From positions 1,240,001 to 1,304,000 of the forward strand of contig CP002190.1 in NCBI GenBank assembly GCA_000525675.1: a stretch of 64,000 nt of DNA. Direction: 5' to 3'. This DNA is from Bdellovibrio bacteriovorus W (GTDB taxonomy: Bacteria; Bdellovibrionota; Bdellovibrionia; Bdellovibrionales; Bdellovibrionaceae). The notes below the pieces were generated by a model. That model made no database searches. It worked only from the letters and a program-made list of their open reading frames with translations, and was not told the origin of the DNA. Numbering within the stretch: position 1 is the first letter of the stretch; every line of letters begins with the position of its first letter. Of the stretch, positions 9,439-17,900 are shown one piece after another. The translations under genes and the position numbers were made by a program.

Positions 9439-9816
9439 TTACTTCATACCGATTAAGCGCTTTGACTTCTTTGGCGGTTGAAGTGCTTTTAATAGAGCTT
9501 TTTTTTGAACGATCTCAAGGCCATCTTTTAAGATGTCGTTCTTGATAGCAAGATCACCAACCTTGGCTTTAAGGGTTTGGTTCTCTGTCTTGAGCTTATC
9601 GTTTTCTTCGATGAGCTTTTGAACGTACTCAAGATCTATAGTGGATTCTTCTTTTTTATGGGTCATCTGCCTCTTCCAGTTATACAGAGTGATAGCATGA
9701 ACCCCGTATTTCCTGGCAAGCACTGGAATGGATATTCCTGAAGAATAATGCTCATTGATGATTAATTGCTTCTTTACCTGTGTAAAATGTTTCCGCCTAT
9801 TAGACGTATTTTCCAT
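9439..9816 (-). CDS. IS3-family OrfA (helix-turn-helix, leucine zipper)
   Basis: A 125-residue protein. It has an N-terminal helix-turn-helix of the HTH_Tnp_1 type (SSGISIPVLARKYGVHAITLYNWKR) that binds the element ends. A heptad-repeat coiled coil follows at residues 60-100 (IEENDKLKTENQTLKAKVGDLAIKNDIL). It ends shortly after the A8 slippage run. The start ATG at 9816 lies 42 bases inside the right inverted repeat end. Confidence 0.88.
   Translation of the reverse strand: MENTSNRRKHFTQVKKQLIINEHYSSGISIPVLARKYGVHAITLYNWKRQMTHKKEESTIDLEYVQKLIEENDKLKTENQTLKAKVGDLAIKNDILKDGLEIVQKKALLKALQPPKKSKRLIGMK
9499..9507 (-). other. Programmed -1 frameshift site (A8 run) of the IS3 element
   Basis: On the minus strand, orfA reads GTT CAA AAA AAA GCT. 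Slipping back one base at the run of eight A gives a frame that stays open all the way into orfB. A-runs of this form are the known slippery sequence of many IS3-family elements. Confidence 0.6.
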
Positions 9817-9857
9817 AAAGACCCCCTAGGGTGGGTGTCCAAATCAAAAGGGGGTCA

Positions 9858-10206
9858 GGAACAAATAGTAAGTCTATGTAAGTACATTAGGTAATCCTTT
9901 TTATTTTTTTGAAGCGATTGAGCACTTCATTCGCACTTTAAAAAATTGAGTATAAATTCACTGATATTTACTATCGGCATGATCCTAAAAATTTATAAAC
10001 TTTTAATGGTTTGCGACGCTTTCAGGCAAAAAATAGTATTTATTTGGGACGACCTATTAATTATATGCGGACATTTTAGACATCATTGATGGGGTGCTCG
10101 ATTTTCATGGATTTCTAAACAAAACAAATTCATGTAAACTTTTGCCCCCGACTTCCGAACAGATACCGGTTAAAAAATTATCCAACTTTTATTTTAGGGA
10201 TGTTTT
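9858..10206. other. 349-bp gap between IS3 and the helicase gene
   Basis: AT-rich, with stops in all frames except short stretches. No glycosyltransferase fragment that would complete the remnant at 8345-8587 is visible. AGGGA at 10196-10200 serves as ribosome-binding site for the gene starting at 10207. No clear promoter was recognised. Confidence 0.4.
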
Positions 10207-13200
10207 ATGTCGAGTACATTGTCTGCGAAGCTAACGTTCTATCGTGATCTACTTTTAAATTTCTCAAAAAGAAATAAAGAACTGTATTATCGTCCTTCAA
10301 AAAATGCCCTTCTATTACGCCGATTGGATATAAAGTCTGAAGACATAAATAAATTCTTTCAAGAAGGTGCAAATCTCAAAAAGCTCTTAAGCGATGAACA
10401 ATTGAGTAAAACTGATTGGCATAAGAAAGCAAAGAAACTGAAGTCCGAGGATGACAACTTTCAAAAAGAGTACGGTGTCAGTGGGGGATGGCTATTGGGG
10501 CCAATTCTTGTATGGCGAATAAAAGATGACCCAGAGATTCTTGTTTCGCCTATATTTAAAGTTCCGGTAGACCTTGAGAAAAGTCGAGATTCATTTCAAC
10601 TGATCACCGAAGATGATAGTTTGATCATTAATCCAAGCTTAGAGCTTTTATTAACCAAAAAGCTTGGCTGTGATTTTAAAACAAAGTGTGAAGAAGGTGT
10701 TTTAGCTTCGTTGGAGTTCTTTATAAGTGAACTCAAAAAAAGTGGACGAAATGTCACTATCGACAACTCTGTTTTAGATATATTGCGTATTCCACCAAAA
10801 ACAAAATCTGTAGAGGATGATGACGGCAATCCCAAAAGAGTCCCCTTGGATCCTAGGGAGTATCTAACAGAATCTGAATTCAACATATTTCAGAGTGTCA
10901 CGGATGTGGACTTCGTTATTCAGCCCCACTTTATAGTGGACACTCTTGATAGTTCGAAACTCACTTTGTATGAAGATTATAACGACATTTTGGATAACCC
11001 AAAGAATCCTCTTATAAAGAGTCTTCTTGAGCCTGGTGAAATTCAACGTCTTAGATGGCAATGCGTGGAAGATGTTGATAATGAAGCCGAAGATACCAAT
11101 CGCTTTGTTGTTGATATCGACTCAACTCAACACCTTGCAATACGAAATGCAGCTTGTCTGCAGGGAATCGTGATCAATGGCCCGCCCGGAACAGGGAAAA
11201 GCCAAACGATCACGAATCTGATTTCTCAGCTTCTCTCAGAGGGAAAAAAAGTTCTTTTTGTAGCAGAGAAAAGAGTGGCTTTGGATGTAGTGAATGCACG
11301 ACTTATAAGAGCAAATTTGGAAAAGGAAGTGGTAGTTCTGCATACAGGCGCAGGCGACAGGCAGACCCTTTATAAGTCATTTGTGAACTCAGCAGCTAGT
11401 CAATCGAATGCAAGAGCCATAGAAAAATGGAATGAAGTTTCTAAGCGATTAGATCAATATAAAACCAATGTAAAAGAATATAAACGCCTAATTTCCAAAG
11501 AAGTTGAATTGCTTAAGATGAGTTTTGAGGAACTTGCGGGATTCGAATCAATAAGACGGTACGCACGCGGTACAAAGGATGAATATTCCCGGCTTGTTGA
11601 AATAGATAGATCATCTTTGGAGAAGCTAGCGCACCACTTAGAAGACCTTCAGGCACTTTGCCAGAATAACCCCCACATGCTGACATCTCCTTGGAGGGGT
11701 AGGACGTCGGATTTGAATTACAGTTCGAAGACTAAGGATGAACTCGTAGATGATTCTAAACGATCTACCGATCTTGTTCATAAAATTGAAAAGCTTACCT
11801 CAGATCTTCACCTTTTAAAAAACTCTCCTGTTTGGAGTAGGTTTATTTCGTTTTTTAAAATGAAGAATTTAGAAAACGAAATCGCAAATTCAAAGTTGGT
11901 TTTAACAAAAAACATTGATAAATGGACTAAGTTAGGAGCGTCCTTGAGAGGACCAAGTGAGTCGATTCCATCTTGGTTTGAAAGCCTTGTTACACGATTC
12001 GAAGATTTGAAGAGTGTGATTAAATTTCAGGAGATATGTAGTAATATCGATCGCGAGGTTGGAATAGCATCATTTGGACTATTTCTGAGTGAGTCTCTGA
12101 AGCTTTCTTCAAGTTGGTTGACTGAGTTAGAAGGGCGATGGGCGGATGCATGGATTCAGGAGCTACTAGATAGACACTCTGAACTTCAGCAGTTTGATTC
12201 CAAAGATTTTGAAACAAGGATCCGACGCTTAAAAGAGCAGTATTTTTTACATCAAGCAGCCGCTAAAGAAGTTGTGCCGCATCTGATTTTAGGTAAAAGA
12301 AAGATCGAAGATATAAAGTCTACATCAATACAAATGCTCGCTAGAGAAGCTGACAAGAAAAGACGAGTAAAATCGCCCAGAGAGTTAATGAATGATGGCG
12401 CACTATCGACGATGTTAGAACTTAAGAGATGTTGGCTCATGTCGCCCTTAAGTGTAGCGCAAAGTCTACCTAACATCGAAGGAATGTTTGACGTTGTTAT
12501 TTTCGATGAGGCAAGTCAAATTCGTATCGAGGATGCCATACCAGCAGTCAATAGAGCAAAGTCTTTAATTGTTGTAGGTGATAGTAAGCAAATGCCACCA
12601 ACGAATTTTTTCGGCGGGTCTTTTGATGAAGACGATGACGAAGAAAATGACATGGAACCACCTGAGAGCCTATTGGAGCAAGCCTCAAGAGGGTTTGAGA
12701 GCATTACTCTACGAAGTCATTATCGAAGTCAGGATGAATCTCTTATAGCGTTCTCAAATTATGCGTTCTATGGTTCAAATTTGGTAGCGGCGCCTAGTCA
12801 CAATGTCTTTGGAGCTGGTGAGGCAATAAGTTTTAATAGAATCGAAAATGCCTACTTCAATTCGAAGAAAGGAAATATCACAGAGGCACAAGCTGTGGTC
12901 GCAAAAGTAGCGCAGATTCTCAAAGTAAATCCGCATGCGAGTGTTGGTGTGATATCAATGGGTGTTTCTCAACAGAAAGCTATTGAAAATGAGTTGGACT
13001 TGCTTGCTGAATCCGACAAGGATTTTGAAAGGGTCTACAACGAATCTCTTGCGTACCAAGTAGAAGGGGCGTTTGCAGGTTTCTTCAATAAGAATTTAGA
13101 AAATGTCCAGGGCGACGAGCGTGACATTATTATCATGTCCGTTGGGTATGCTCCAGCGAAGCCGAATGCGGCTCTTCGCAAAGCATTTGGTCCGTTGTCC

Positions 13201-13782
13201 TACAAAGGAGGTGGAAGGCGATTGAATGTTGCAGCGTCTAGGGCAAGGCGACAGTTGCATCTATTCTGCTCTTTTGATCCATTTTGTTTGGAAGTTGATC
13301 AAATGGCCTATGAACGCAATCCTGAAACAACGACATTTGCGCGATTTCTCCATTACGTGGCATTAGTTTCAGAAAAGTCCACAAATGAGGCTCGCCAAGT
13401 CTTACAAACATTCGAAAGTGCCGAATCTATAAGCTCGAGCGAAAGTCGTAAAGGGTTGGCAGTCAGTATTGCGGAGCGACTGTCTGAACTTGGATATTCA
13501 ACTGATATGAATGTAGGGGATTGTGGTTTCAAAATCGATCTTGCCGTAAGAGACAGAGAGAACTCCAATCGCTATCTGCTTGCTATCGAGATCGACGGAG
13601 GTGCCCATGTTTCGGCGGGCTACAGTCGGGATCGAGATCGGGCTCGATTGGAGTTATTAAAGGCGAAGGGCTGGAGTGTTTATAATGTTTGGACGCAAGA
13701 TTGGCTGAGAGATCGCGATCGGGTTATATCCGCTATCGAAGAGGAAATTAAAACAGTTAGTGGTCGTCGCGTTGCTTCATAA
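10207..13782 (+). CDS. DUF4011-SF1 helicase-Vsr/MTES-type nuclease (probable defence protein)
   Basis: A 1191-residue protein. The N-terminus (residues 1-90, FSKRNKELYYRPSKNALLLRRLD) matches the DUF4011 type found at the front of Upf1-like superfamily-1 helicases. Walker A is INGPPGTGKSQTITNL (about residues 322-337). A coiled-coil-rich insertion spans about 400-730. Walker B is VIFDEASQIRIEDAIP (about 765-780), then GDSKQMPPTNFF, LRSHYRSQDESLI, a VQGDERDIIIMSVG motif and RRLNVAASRARRQL, covering helicase motifs III-VI. The C-terminal 110 residues are a Vsr-like/DUF559-type endonuclease, with a remote strand plus IEIDGGAHVSAGYSRDRDR and a GWSVYNVWTQDW end. This DUF4011-helicase-Vsr order is known from single-gene antiphage systems (named hhe, to my recollection). 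It stands alone beside an IS element. ATG at 10207 has AGGGA six bases upstream. Confidence 0.82.
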   Translation: MSSTLSAKLTFYRDLLLNFSKRNKELYYRPSKNALLLRRLDIKSEDINKFFQEGANLKKLLSDEQLSKTDWHKKAKKLKSEDDNFQKEYGVSGGWLLGPILVWRIKDDPEILVSPIFKVPVDLEKSRDSFQLITEDDSLIINPSLELLLTKKLGCDFKTKCEEGVLASLEFFISELKKSGRNVTIDNSVLDILRIPPKTKSVEDDDGNPKRVPLDPREYLTESEFNIFQSVTDVDFVIQPHFIVDTLDSSKLTLYEDYNDILDNPKNPLIKSLLEPGEIQRLRWQCVEDVDNEAEDTNRFVVDIDSTQHLAIRNAACLQGIVINGPPGTGKSQTITNLISQLLSEGKKVLFVAEKRVALDVVNARLIRANLEKEVVVLHTGAGDRQTLYKSFVNSAASQSNARAIEKWNEVSKRLDQYKTNVKEYKRLISKEVELLKMSFEELAGFESIRRYARGTKDEYSRLVEIDRSSLEKLAHHLEDLQALCQNNPHMLTSPWRGRTSDLNYSSKTKDELVDDSKRSTDLVHKIEKLTSDLHLLKNSPVWSRFISFFKMKNLENEIANSKLVLTKNIDKWTKLGASLRGPSESIPSWFESLVTRFEDLKSVIKFQEICSNIDREVGIASFGLFLSESLKLSSSWLTELEGRWADAWIQELLDRHSELQQFDSKDFETRIRRLKEQYFLHQAAAKEVVPHLILGKRKIEDIKSTSIQMLAREADKKRRVKSPRELMNDGALSTMLELKRCWLMSPLSVAQSLPNIEGMFDVVIFDEASQIRIEDAIPAVNRAKSLIVVGDSKQMPPTNFFGGSFDEDDDEENDMEPPESLLEQASRGFESITLRSHYRSQDESLIAFSNYAFYGSNLVAAPSHNVFGAGEAISFNRIENAYFNSKKGNITEAQAVVAKVAQILKVNPHASVGVISMGVSQQKAIENELDLLAESDKDFERVYNESLAYQVEGAFAGFFNKNLENVQGDERDIIIMSVGYAPAKPNAALRKAFGPLSYKGGGRRLNVAASRARRQLHLFCSFDPFCLEVDQMAYERNPETTTFARFLHYVALVSEKSTNEARQVLQTFESAESISSSESRKGLAVSIAERLSELGYSTDMNVGDCGFKIDLAVRDRENSNRYLLAIEIDGGAHVSAGYSRDRDRARLELLKAKGWSVYNVWTQDWLRDRDRVISAIEEEIKTVSGRRVAS

Positions 13783-13951
13783 GTAAAGAAGGGTAGTGAT
13801 TGGTGCGAATGGTAAAGAGCGACAGCGAGCCATTGTAGCTGCGAAAACGATTGGAAAACATAAATGTTTGAATTAGTCCCTATCAACCGCTAAGTTTTAA
13901 TAGTGAACTTAAAGCAACCTTATATTTCCAAAAGCACTCAAGGTAGGATCA

Positions 13952-15295
13952 ATGCCCCAAAATAAATCCATCCATCGAAAGCTTCGTTCACTGTTCAATC
14001 TTCGCGCTGATACTGACAGAGAAGGAACCGTTGAAGATATTCGCGCCAACGTGGATTTTCGCAGTGCCAACGCTTGGACTCTTGTGTTTGCCATCATCAT
14101 TGCGTCGATCGGTTTGAATGTTAACTCCACGGCGGTGATCATCGGGGCCATGTTAATTTCACCCTTAATGGGGCCTATCGTTGGCGCCGGACTTGCCCTT
14201 GGAATCTATGACTTCAAACTGTTGAAGCGATCTCTTGTAAACTTATCTGTGGCGGTTCTGATCAGCATTTTTGCATCGGCAGTGTATTTCCTACTGTCGC
14301 CAATATCAGATGCCCAATCCGAGTTACTGGCTCGAACTAAGCCGAGCTTCTTTGATGTTCTTATTGCGTTGTTCGGAGGGGCTGCAGGAATCGTTGCCAT
14401 GTCTCGCAAAGAAAAGGGCAACGCCATTCCTGGGGTGGCTATCGCAACGGCCTTGATGCCCCCTCTATGTACAGCTGGCTACGGAGTCGCCACCGCGAAT
14501 CTACAATATTTTCTCGGAGCCATTTATCTGTTTTTGATTAACAGTGTGTTCATCAGTATTTCTACATTCATCTTTGTGCGCTATCTAAAGTTTCATGAGG
14601 TCAGCCGGATCGAAGAGGATACGAAAGTCAGTGTGAACCGTTGGGTAAGTTATACTGGTTTTATTGTTATTATTCCCAGCATCTTCATGGTTTGGTACTT
14701 AAAACAAGAGAACGACTTCTATCAACAGGCTGACAGATTTTTAAAAAATGAAATCAAAGCCAATGATCTTTTCGTGGTGGACCAAAGTTTTAAATTCAGT
14801 TTGAAGTCGCCAAAAGTTTCGATCACTATCTTTGGACCCAAACTGAGTGAGGATGAACTAACAAAAATAAAAGCGCGAGCTGATATCTACTCTCTTAGAG
14901 ATTCAGATATAGAGATCTCGCAAAGCAGTATCTCCGATAGTATCGAAAGAAATATACATCAAAAGATACGTGGCAATGAGCAAAGCATTGAGAGGATGAG
15001 CCCTCGCTTGCAAAAGGCAGAAAGACGCGTTGAAGAGATCAACGAGCTAATAAGCCTGGGCGATAGATTAAACGAAGAACTAAGGGCTTTAAACCTTAAA
15101 GGCTTCCACTCAGTTCAACTGACTTTGGCAACAATGCTGCCTGACCAAAAAGATGAAGCGGAGAAATCCCATCTAGGAGCCATCGTTTTATGGAAAGCAG
15201 ACCCATCGCGGTCAGAAAGAGATCGAGTGGCAGCTTTTTTAAAAGTTCGCCTTCCGAAATTCCACCTGAAAGTAGATAATGGAAAAGTATATTAA
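13952..15295 (+). CDS. DUF389 / TIGR00341-family membrane protein
   Basis: Residues about 45-240 contain six or so membrane segments, including the family hallmark NSTAVIIGAMLISPLMGPIVGAGLALGI and the Gly/Ala-rich FGGAAGIVAMSRKEKGNAIPGVAIATALMPPLCTAGYG. The C-terminal 200 residues are a soluble region with a coiled-coil stretch (about 340-375) and a BON-like or repeated alpha/beta character. The molecular function of the DUF389 family is not established. ATG at 13952 is preceded by AAGGTAGG. The gene is followed by a gap and the oppositely directed frameshifted membrane-protein gene. Composition is closer to the core of the window than to the polysaccharide locus. Confidence 0.82.
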   Translation: MPQNKSIHRKLRSLFNLRADTDREGTVEDIRANVDFRSANAWTLVFAIIIASIGLNVNSTAVIIGAMLISPLMGPIVGAGLALGIYDFKLLKRSLVNLSVAVLISIFASAVYFLLSPISDAQSELLARTKPSFFDVLIALFGGAAGIVAMSRKEKGNAIPGVAIATALMPPLCTAGYGVATANLQYFLGAIYLFLINSVFISISTFIFVRYLKFHEVSRIEEDTKVSVNRWVSYTGFIVIIPSIFMVWYLKQENDFYQQADRFLKNEIKANDLFVVDQSFKFSLKSPKVSITIFGPKLSEDELTKIKARADIYSLRDSDIEISQSSISDSIERNIHQKIRGNEQSIERMSPRLQKAERRVEEINELISLGDRLNEELRALNLKGFHSVQLTLATMLPDQKDEAEKSHLGAIVLWKADPSRSERDRVAAFLKVRLPKFHLKVDNGKVY

Positions 15296-15597
15296 GGAGA
15301 CGGTGATTTGAGCCATTCCTCTTAATGGTGTGTAGTCTCCCTATATTTCAGAAATGATGTCGCCTCCACTTTTTAACCAAAGGAAGCGGATAATTATTAT
15401 TTTTTAGAATTAGACACTTCGGGGCGCGTTCATGCTTGGGCGGGGGAAACTCTTGGATGACGACTTCAGATGCGCAAGCGAACTGATCGAGAGATTTAGA
15501 AAAGTATCGATATGATTTACTATAATTTCAAGTAAAGGCCCTTACCATCCGGATTCGAAGAGTAAGGACCCTGGTTCGTATAAATAATTTATATCAC
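15296..15597. other. 302-bp intergenic region
   Basis: No complete gene is seen. A short plus-strand reading frame ending at about 15460 encodes DTSGRVHAWAGETLG followed by stop. This recalls the repeat unit of the RCC1-like lipoprotein at 20096-23755 but is too short to call a relic. A weak CCTTAC/GTAAGG inverted repeat lies near 15540-15570. Confidence 0.3.
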
Positions 15598-16111
15598 TTA
15601 AGCGGCATTAGATGCGGCTGGAGCATCAAAGAAAAGCTCTTTGTTTTTTGCAAAGAATTCTTTTGTTTCCGCTGTTTCATTGATCACGATAGTGCTCATC
15701 ATCGTATCGTGCAAAGTGAACATCCATGGGAATCGCGTGGCCAATTGATCGACAAGTGCAGCTCCAACTAAAGCTCCTGCTCCTGTGGCTAGGGCGTTTC
15801 TTTGATTGTTTTGATCTTCTTCGTATTTTTGCGCTAGAGAGCCGGTATGGCTAGGACCTTGAAAGCGGTTGCTATTGGATAGCGAAGAAAGGGCTCCACC
15901 TAGAGCTGCTCATGCCTGCGAAGATCGCAGCGGGGATTAGGCCGCCAAGGGGCGATGCACTTTTCATATCAATCGCACTCAAAATAGCATGAACGCCACT
16001 GTATAAGGCGAGTATAAAAAGAAGCGCAGGGCCATCCCATGCCAATAGAAACATAGTCACAAGGCCGCGCTTTTTGAGTGATGGAAATGTAACATATATT
16101 TGTTTGTTCAT
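15598..16111 (-). pseudogene. Frameshifted small membrane protein gene
   Basis: The first reading frame (ATG at 16111) encodes about 70 residues with two hydrophobic segments (FLLAWDGPALLFILALYSGVHAIL and the Gly/Ala-rich PLGGLIPAAIFAGMS). It then runs into a stop at about 15873. A second frame, starting exactly where the first loses sense (about 15905-15910), continues with ALGGALSSLSNSNRFQGPSH, KYEEDQNNQRNALATGAGALVG and a C-terminal tail ending APAASNAA at TAA 15598-15600. Removing one base near 15909 joins them into one protein of about 170 residues. Function is unknown. It could be a true frameshift mutation or a sequence error. Confidence 0.7.
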
Positions 16112-16308
16112 AAAATTTTATTTCTCCTAAAAAAAATTAGAGAATATTCGGAATTCGTCTAAATAAACTTTAGATTGATGCTTGAAAAATGTATTGGCAG
16201 GACTTAAAGATTTCGAAAAAGCACTAATGAAAGTGAAATTTAAAATTTGAAAAAATATTCTTCTACGTCCACTGAAAAGCCAAAATTTTTTAAATTTTTC
16301 TAAAGTCC

Positions 16309-16788
16309 CTAAGGCTTTACAGGTAGGGAGCCGTCAAACTTTAATGGATCGAAGCTTCGATATTTTCTTAAAAGATAGAAATCATCATTTTGATCAATAC
16401 AATCTACAAACTGATTTATCAAAGACAATTTAGAGTTTAGTCTTTTCATTATTTTTATGCGCATGACGATCTCAGTGTTCGCATCTACCGATGCAGATGC
16501 AATTTTATGACTCTCCCACCGCATCACCGACTGATGAGTCACATTCAACATCTTCGCAAACTCCCGCAAAGACATCCCAAAATAGTTTCGAATAAACTTA
16601 ACCTGGTTCCCACTTAGCGGCACGTCCTGACGGGCGCAGATATGTTCAATCAAGGGCTTTGCATATTTATCAAAATCCACATCTGGAACCAATTCACCGC
16701 GAACCTTGACCGCAGGGAGTTCGTCAAAAATTACTGGGAAGCCGAAGCCTTCGAATCTGTAGTTTTTTATTTTCATAACTTCTCCCAT
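16309..16788 (-). CDS. HTH antitoxin-like regulator (MqsA/XRE type)
   Basis: A roughly 160-residue protein. The N-terminal part (FGFPVIFDELPAVKVRGE) recalls the peptide seen in MqsA/HigA-like antitoxins. The central XRE-type helix-turn-helix is VKFIRNYFGMSLREFAKMLNVTHQSVMRWES. The frame is open to 16806, but ATG at 16788 lies directly after the stop of the upstream DUF4258 gene (16790) with GAAGG at a normal distance, so translation is probably coupled. Toxin first, antitoxin second is the order of mqsRA and higBA. The function of this pair as a toxin-antitoxin module is inferred. Confidence 0.7.
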   Translation of the reverse strand: MGEVMKIKNYRFEGFGFPVIFDELPAVKVRGELVPDVDFDKYAKPLIEHICARQDVPLSGNQVKFIRNYFGMSLREFAKMLNVTHQSVMRWESHKIASASVDANTEIVMRIKIMKRLNSKLSLINQFVDCIDQNDDFYLLRKYRSFDPLKFDGSLPVKP

Positions 16789-16789
16789 T

Positions 16790-17185
16790 TTAGACCTTCG
16801 GATCAATCACTGTTAAAACCAAGATCACTTCTTTAGATACCGGAACAACTTCAAAGGTAATCCCGATTCTTAACTCCCGACCGTCGATGGTTTTACCCTC
16901 GATGCTGTAGTCCCAAGAGTTAAACTCTTCGTTAAAGCGATCCCGCTTAGCATCGTGCCTGCCGCTCGCAAGAGCCTGTAAAACCTCGTAGTAAAGGATG
17001 TTACGCTCTTTCATGCGGCGGTTGGCGTGATCACTCATCCTGAGCCTGTGGGCCTCTAAAAGGACCTTCATCTTTTTAATGAGGTTTTTCTCTTTTGGGG
17101 GCCTAGCTTTCTTATCGGAAAGTCTACTGGTACTTAAAGTACCACCTTTAGGTTTTTTTGTCATTTTGTATTTCCTAGGCACCAA
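16790..17185 (-). CDS. DUF4258-family protein, putative toxin
   Basis: 131 residues. The N-terminal 35 are basic and low-complexity (lysine-rich, KKARPPKEKNLIKKMK). The DUF4258 core follows: MSDHANRRMKERNILYYEVLQAL, then a Trp-containing strand (WDYSIEGKTIDGRELRIGITFE) and a final hydrophobic strand VILVLTVI. DUF4258 proteins are often coded next to HTH proteins and share the small RelE/BrnT-like fold expectation. It is immediately upstream of, and probably translationally coupled to, the HTH gene. Toxicity and target are not known from sequence. Confidence 0.65.
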   Translation of the reverse strand: MVPRKYKMTKKPKGGTLSTSRLSDKKARPPKEKNLIKKMKVLLEAHRLRMSDHANRRMKERNILYYEVLQALASGRHDAKRDRFNEEFNSWDYSIEGKTIDGRELRIGITFEVVPVSKEVILVLTVIDPKV

Positions 17186-17258
17186 TAGGGCCTTTCTGGT
17201 GTTTATATTTGAGAAGGCGACCTAGACCTGACTTCCAGGCCGCCCCTAAGCCGAATAC

Positions 17259-17900
17259 CTACTGCAAAGCCTCTTGGCCTACTGCCTGGGGTAGCGGTGT
17301 TGCATTTGCTTGCGGGGCAAGGCTTGCAAAAAAGTCTCCGGACATTTCTATGGTGAAGTAGTCGCGATAGATCGCTGTGGCGTCTTTAAGAACTTTAAAG
17401 ACGCTGGGTTTTTCACAAACGATCCGAACGTGGTCATACTTCGGACCGTCAGTGGAATCTCTTCGTCTGATGCACTCGACATACCGGCGCACTTTATCGC
17501 GATAACGTTGTTTGGACTTCTGGGCGATTTCGTATTCAAAGGCGATGATCTTACCAGCAAGCGATGTGTATACTCCGTCAGGGGCAGAATCTCTGCTTCC
17601 TTTAAATTGAAAGTATTCCGTGTACTGGCATTTAAGTTGTCGGTCGGATTGCCAGTCTTGCACCTTTTCAGCGTCTTCAAGTGCTAAACGGGATTTCATC
17701 ACTTGTATATCGTGGTCAAAAGTGCGCACGTCGATTTGTTCAATGTGCTTACTTGGAGTCAAAGCCGACTGCATGTAATAGATCAATTCATATCCATGCT
17801 TTGTTCCTATGTAATAGCTTTTATGTTCAAAACGATATCTTACGTGTCGTAAATATCCCATCGCCACCAAATGACGAAGACGTTCCCTGACGTACCACAT
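17259..17900 (-). CDS. Replication-relaxation-like wHTH protein, 5' end abnormal
   Basis: 213 residues from the only usual start codon, ATG 17900. The C-terminal half (AFEYEIAQKSKQRYRDKVRRYVECIRR, FDHDIQV, VRIVCEKPSVFKVLKDA) resembles the plasmid/conjugative replication-relaxation family. The first residues (MWYVRERLRHLVAMGYLRHV) are the recognition part of a winged helix. The same frame stays open upstream to 18008 and encodes the missing first helices (YQKIIIHINNLEQKVSSELFGENGF), yet has no ATG, GTG or TTG there. Either an unusual start (ATT/ATA) is used or the gene has lost its beginning. It lies upstream of, and parallel to, the DUF4258/HTH pair. Confidence 0.55.
   Translation of the reverse strand: MWYVRERLRHLVAMGYLRHVRYRFEHKSYYIGTKHGYELIYYMQSALTPSKHIEQIDVRTFDHDIQVMKSRLALEDAEKVQDWQSDRQLKCQYTEYFQFKGSRDSAPDGVYTSLAGKIIAFEYEIAQKSKQRYRDKVRRYVECIRRRDSTDGPKYDHVRIVCEKPSVFKVLKDATAIYRDYFTIEMSGDFFASLAPQANATPLPQAVGQEALQ

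Larger units (their letters stand above)
8588..9857 (-). mobile_element. IS3-family insertion sequence, complete (about 1270 bp)
   Basis: The ends are imperfect inverted repeats: TGACCCCCGATTTATTGGACAC at 8588-8609, and its counterpart at 9835-9857, which reads TGACCCCC then TTTTGATTTGGACAC on the minus strand. They enclose orfA and orfB, both on the minus strand, with a poly-A slippage site between them. The termini are TG...CA as usual for the family. Flanks are GGAG on the left and GGAA on the right, so any target duplication is imperfect. Both frames are intact and the catalytic residues are present, so the element may be active. Confidence 0.88.

Noticed and set aside
9979-10092. Plus-strand frame of about 37 codons right of the IS3 element
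   Set aside because: No ribosome-binding site, no protein-like pattern and no link to the interrupted glycosyltransferase.
13798-13877. Short plus-strand frame IGANGKERQRAIVAAKTIGKHKCLN after the helicase gene
   Set aside because: Closed by a stop just upstream, no start with a good ribosome-binding site and no family match.
15415-15460. Short frame encoding DTSGRVHAWAGETLG, similar to a unit of the RCC1-like lipoprotein
   Set aside because: Only about 15 residues with one shared W-containing motif; too short to distinguish a relic from chance.
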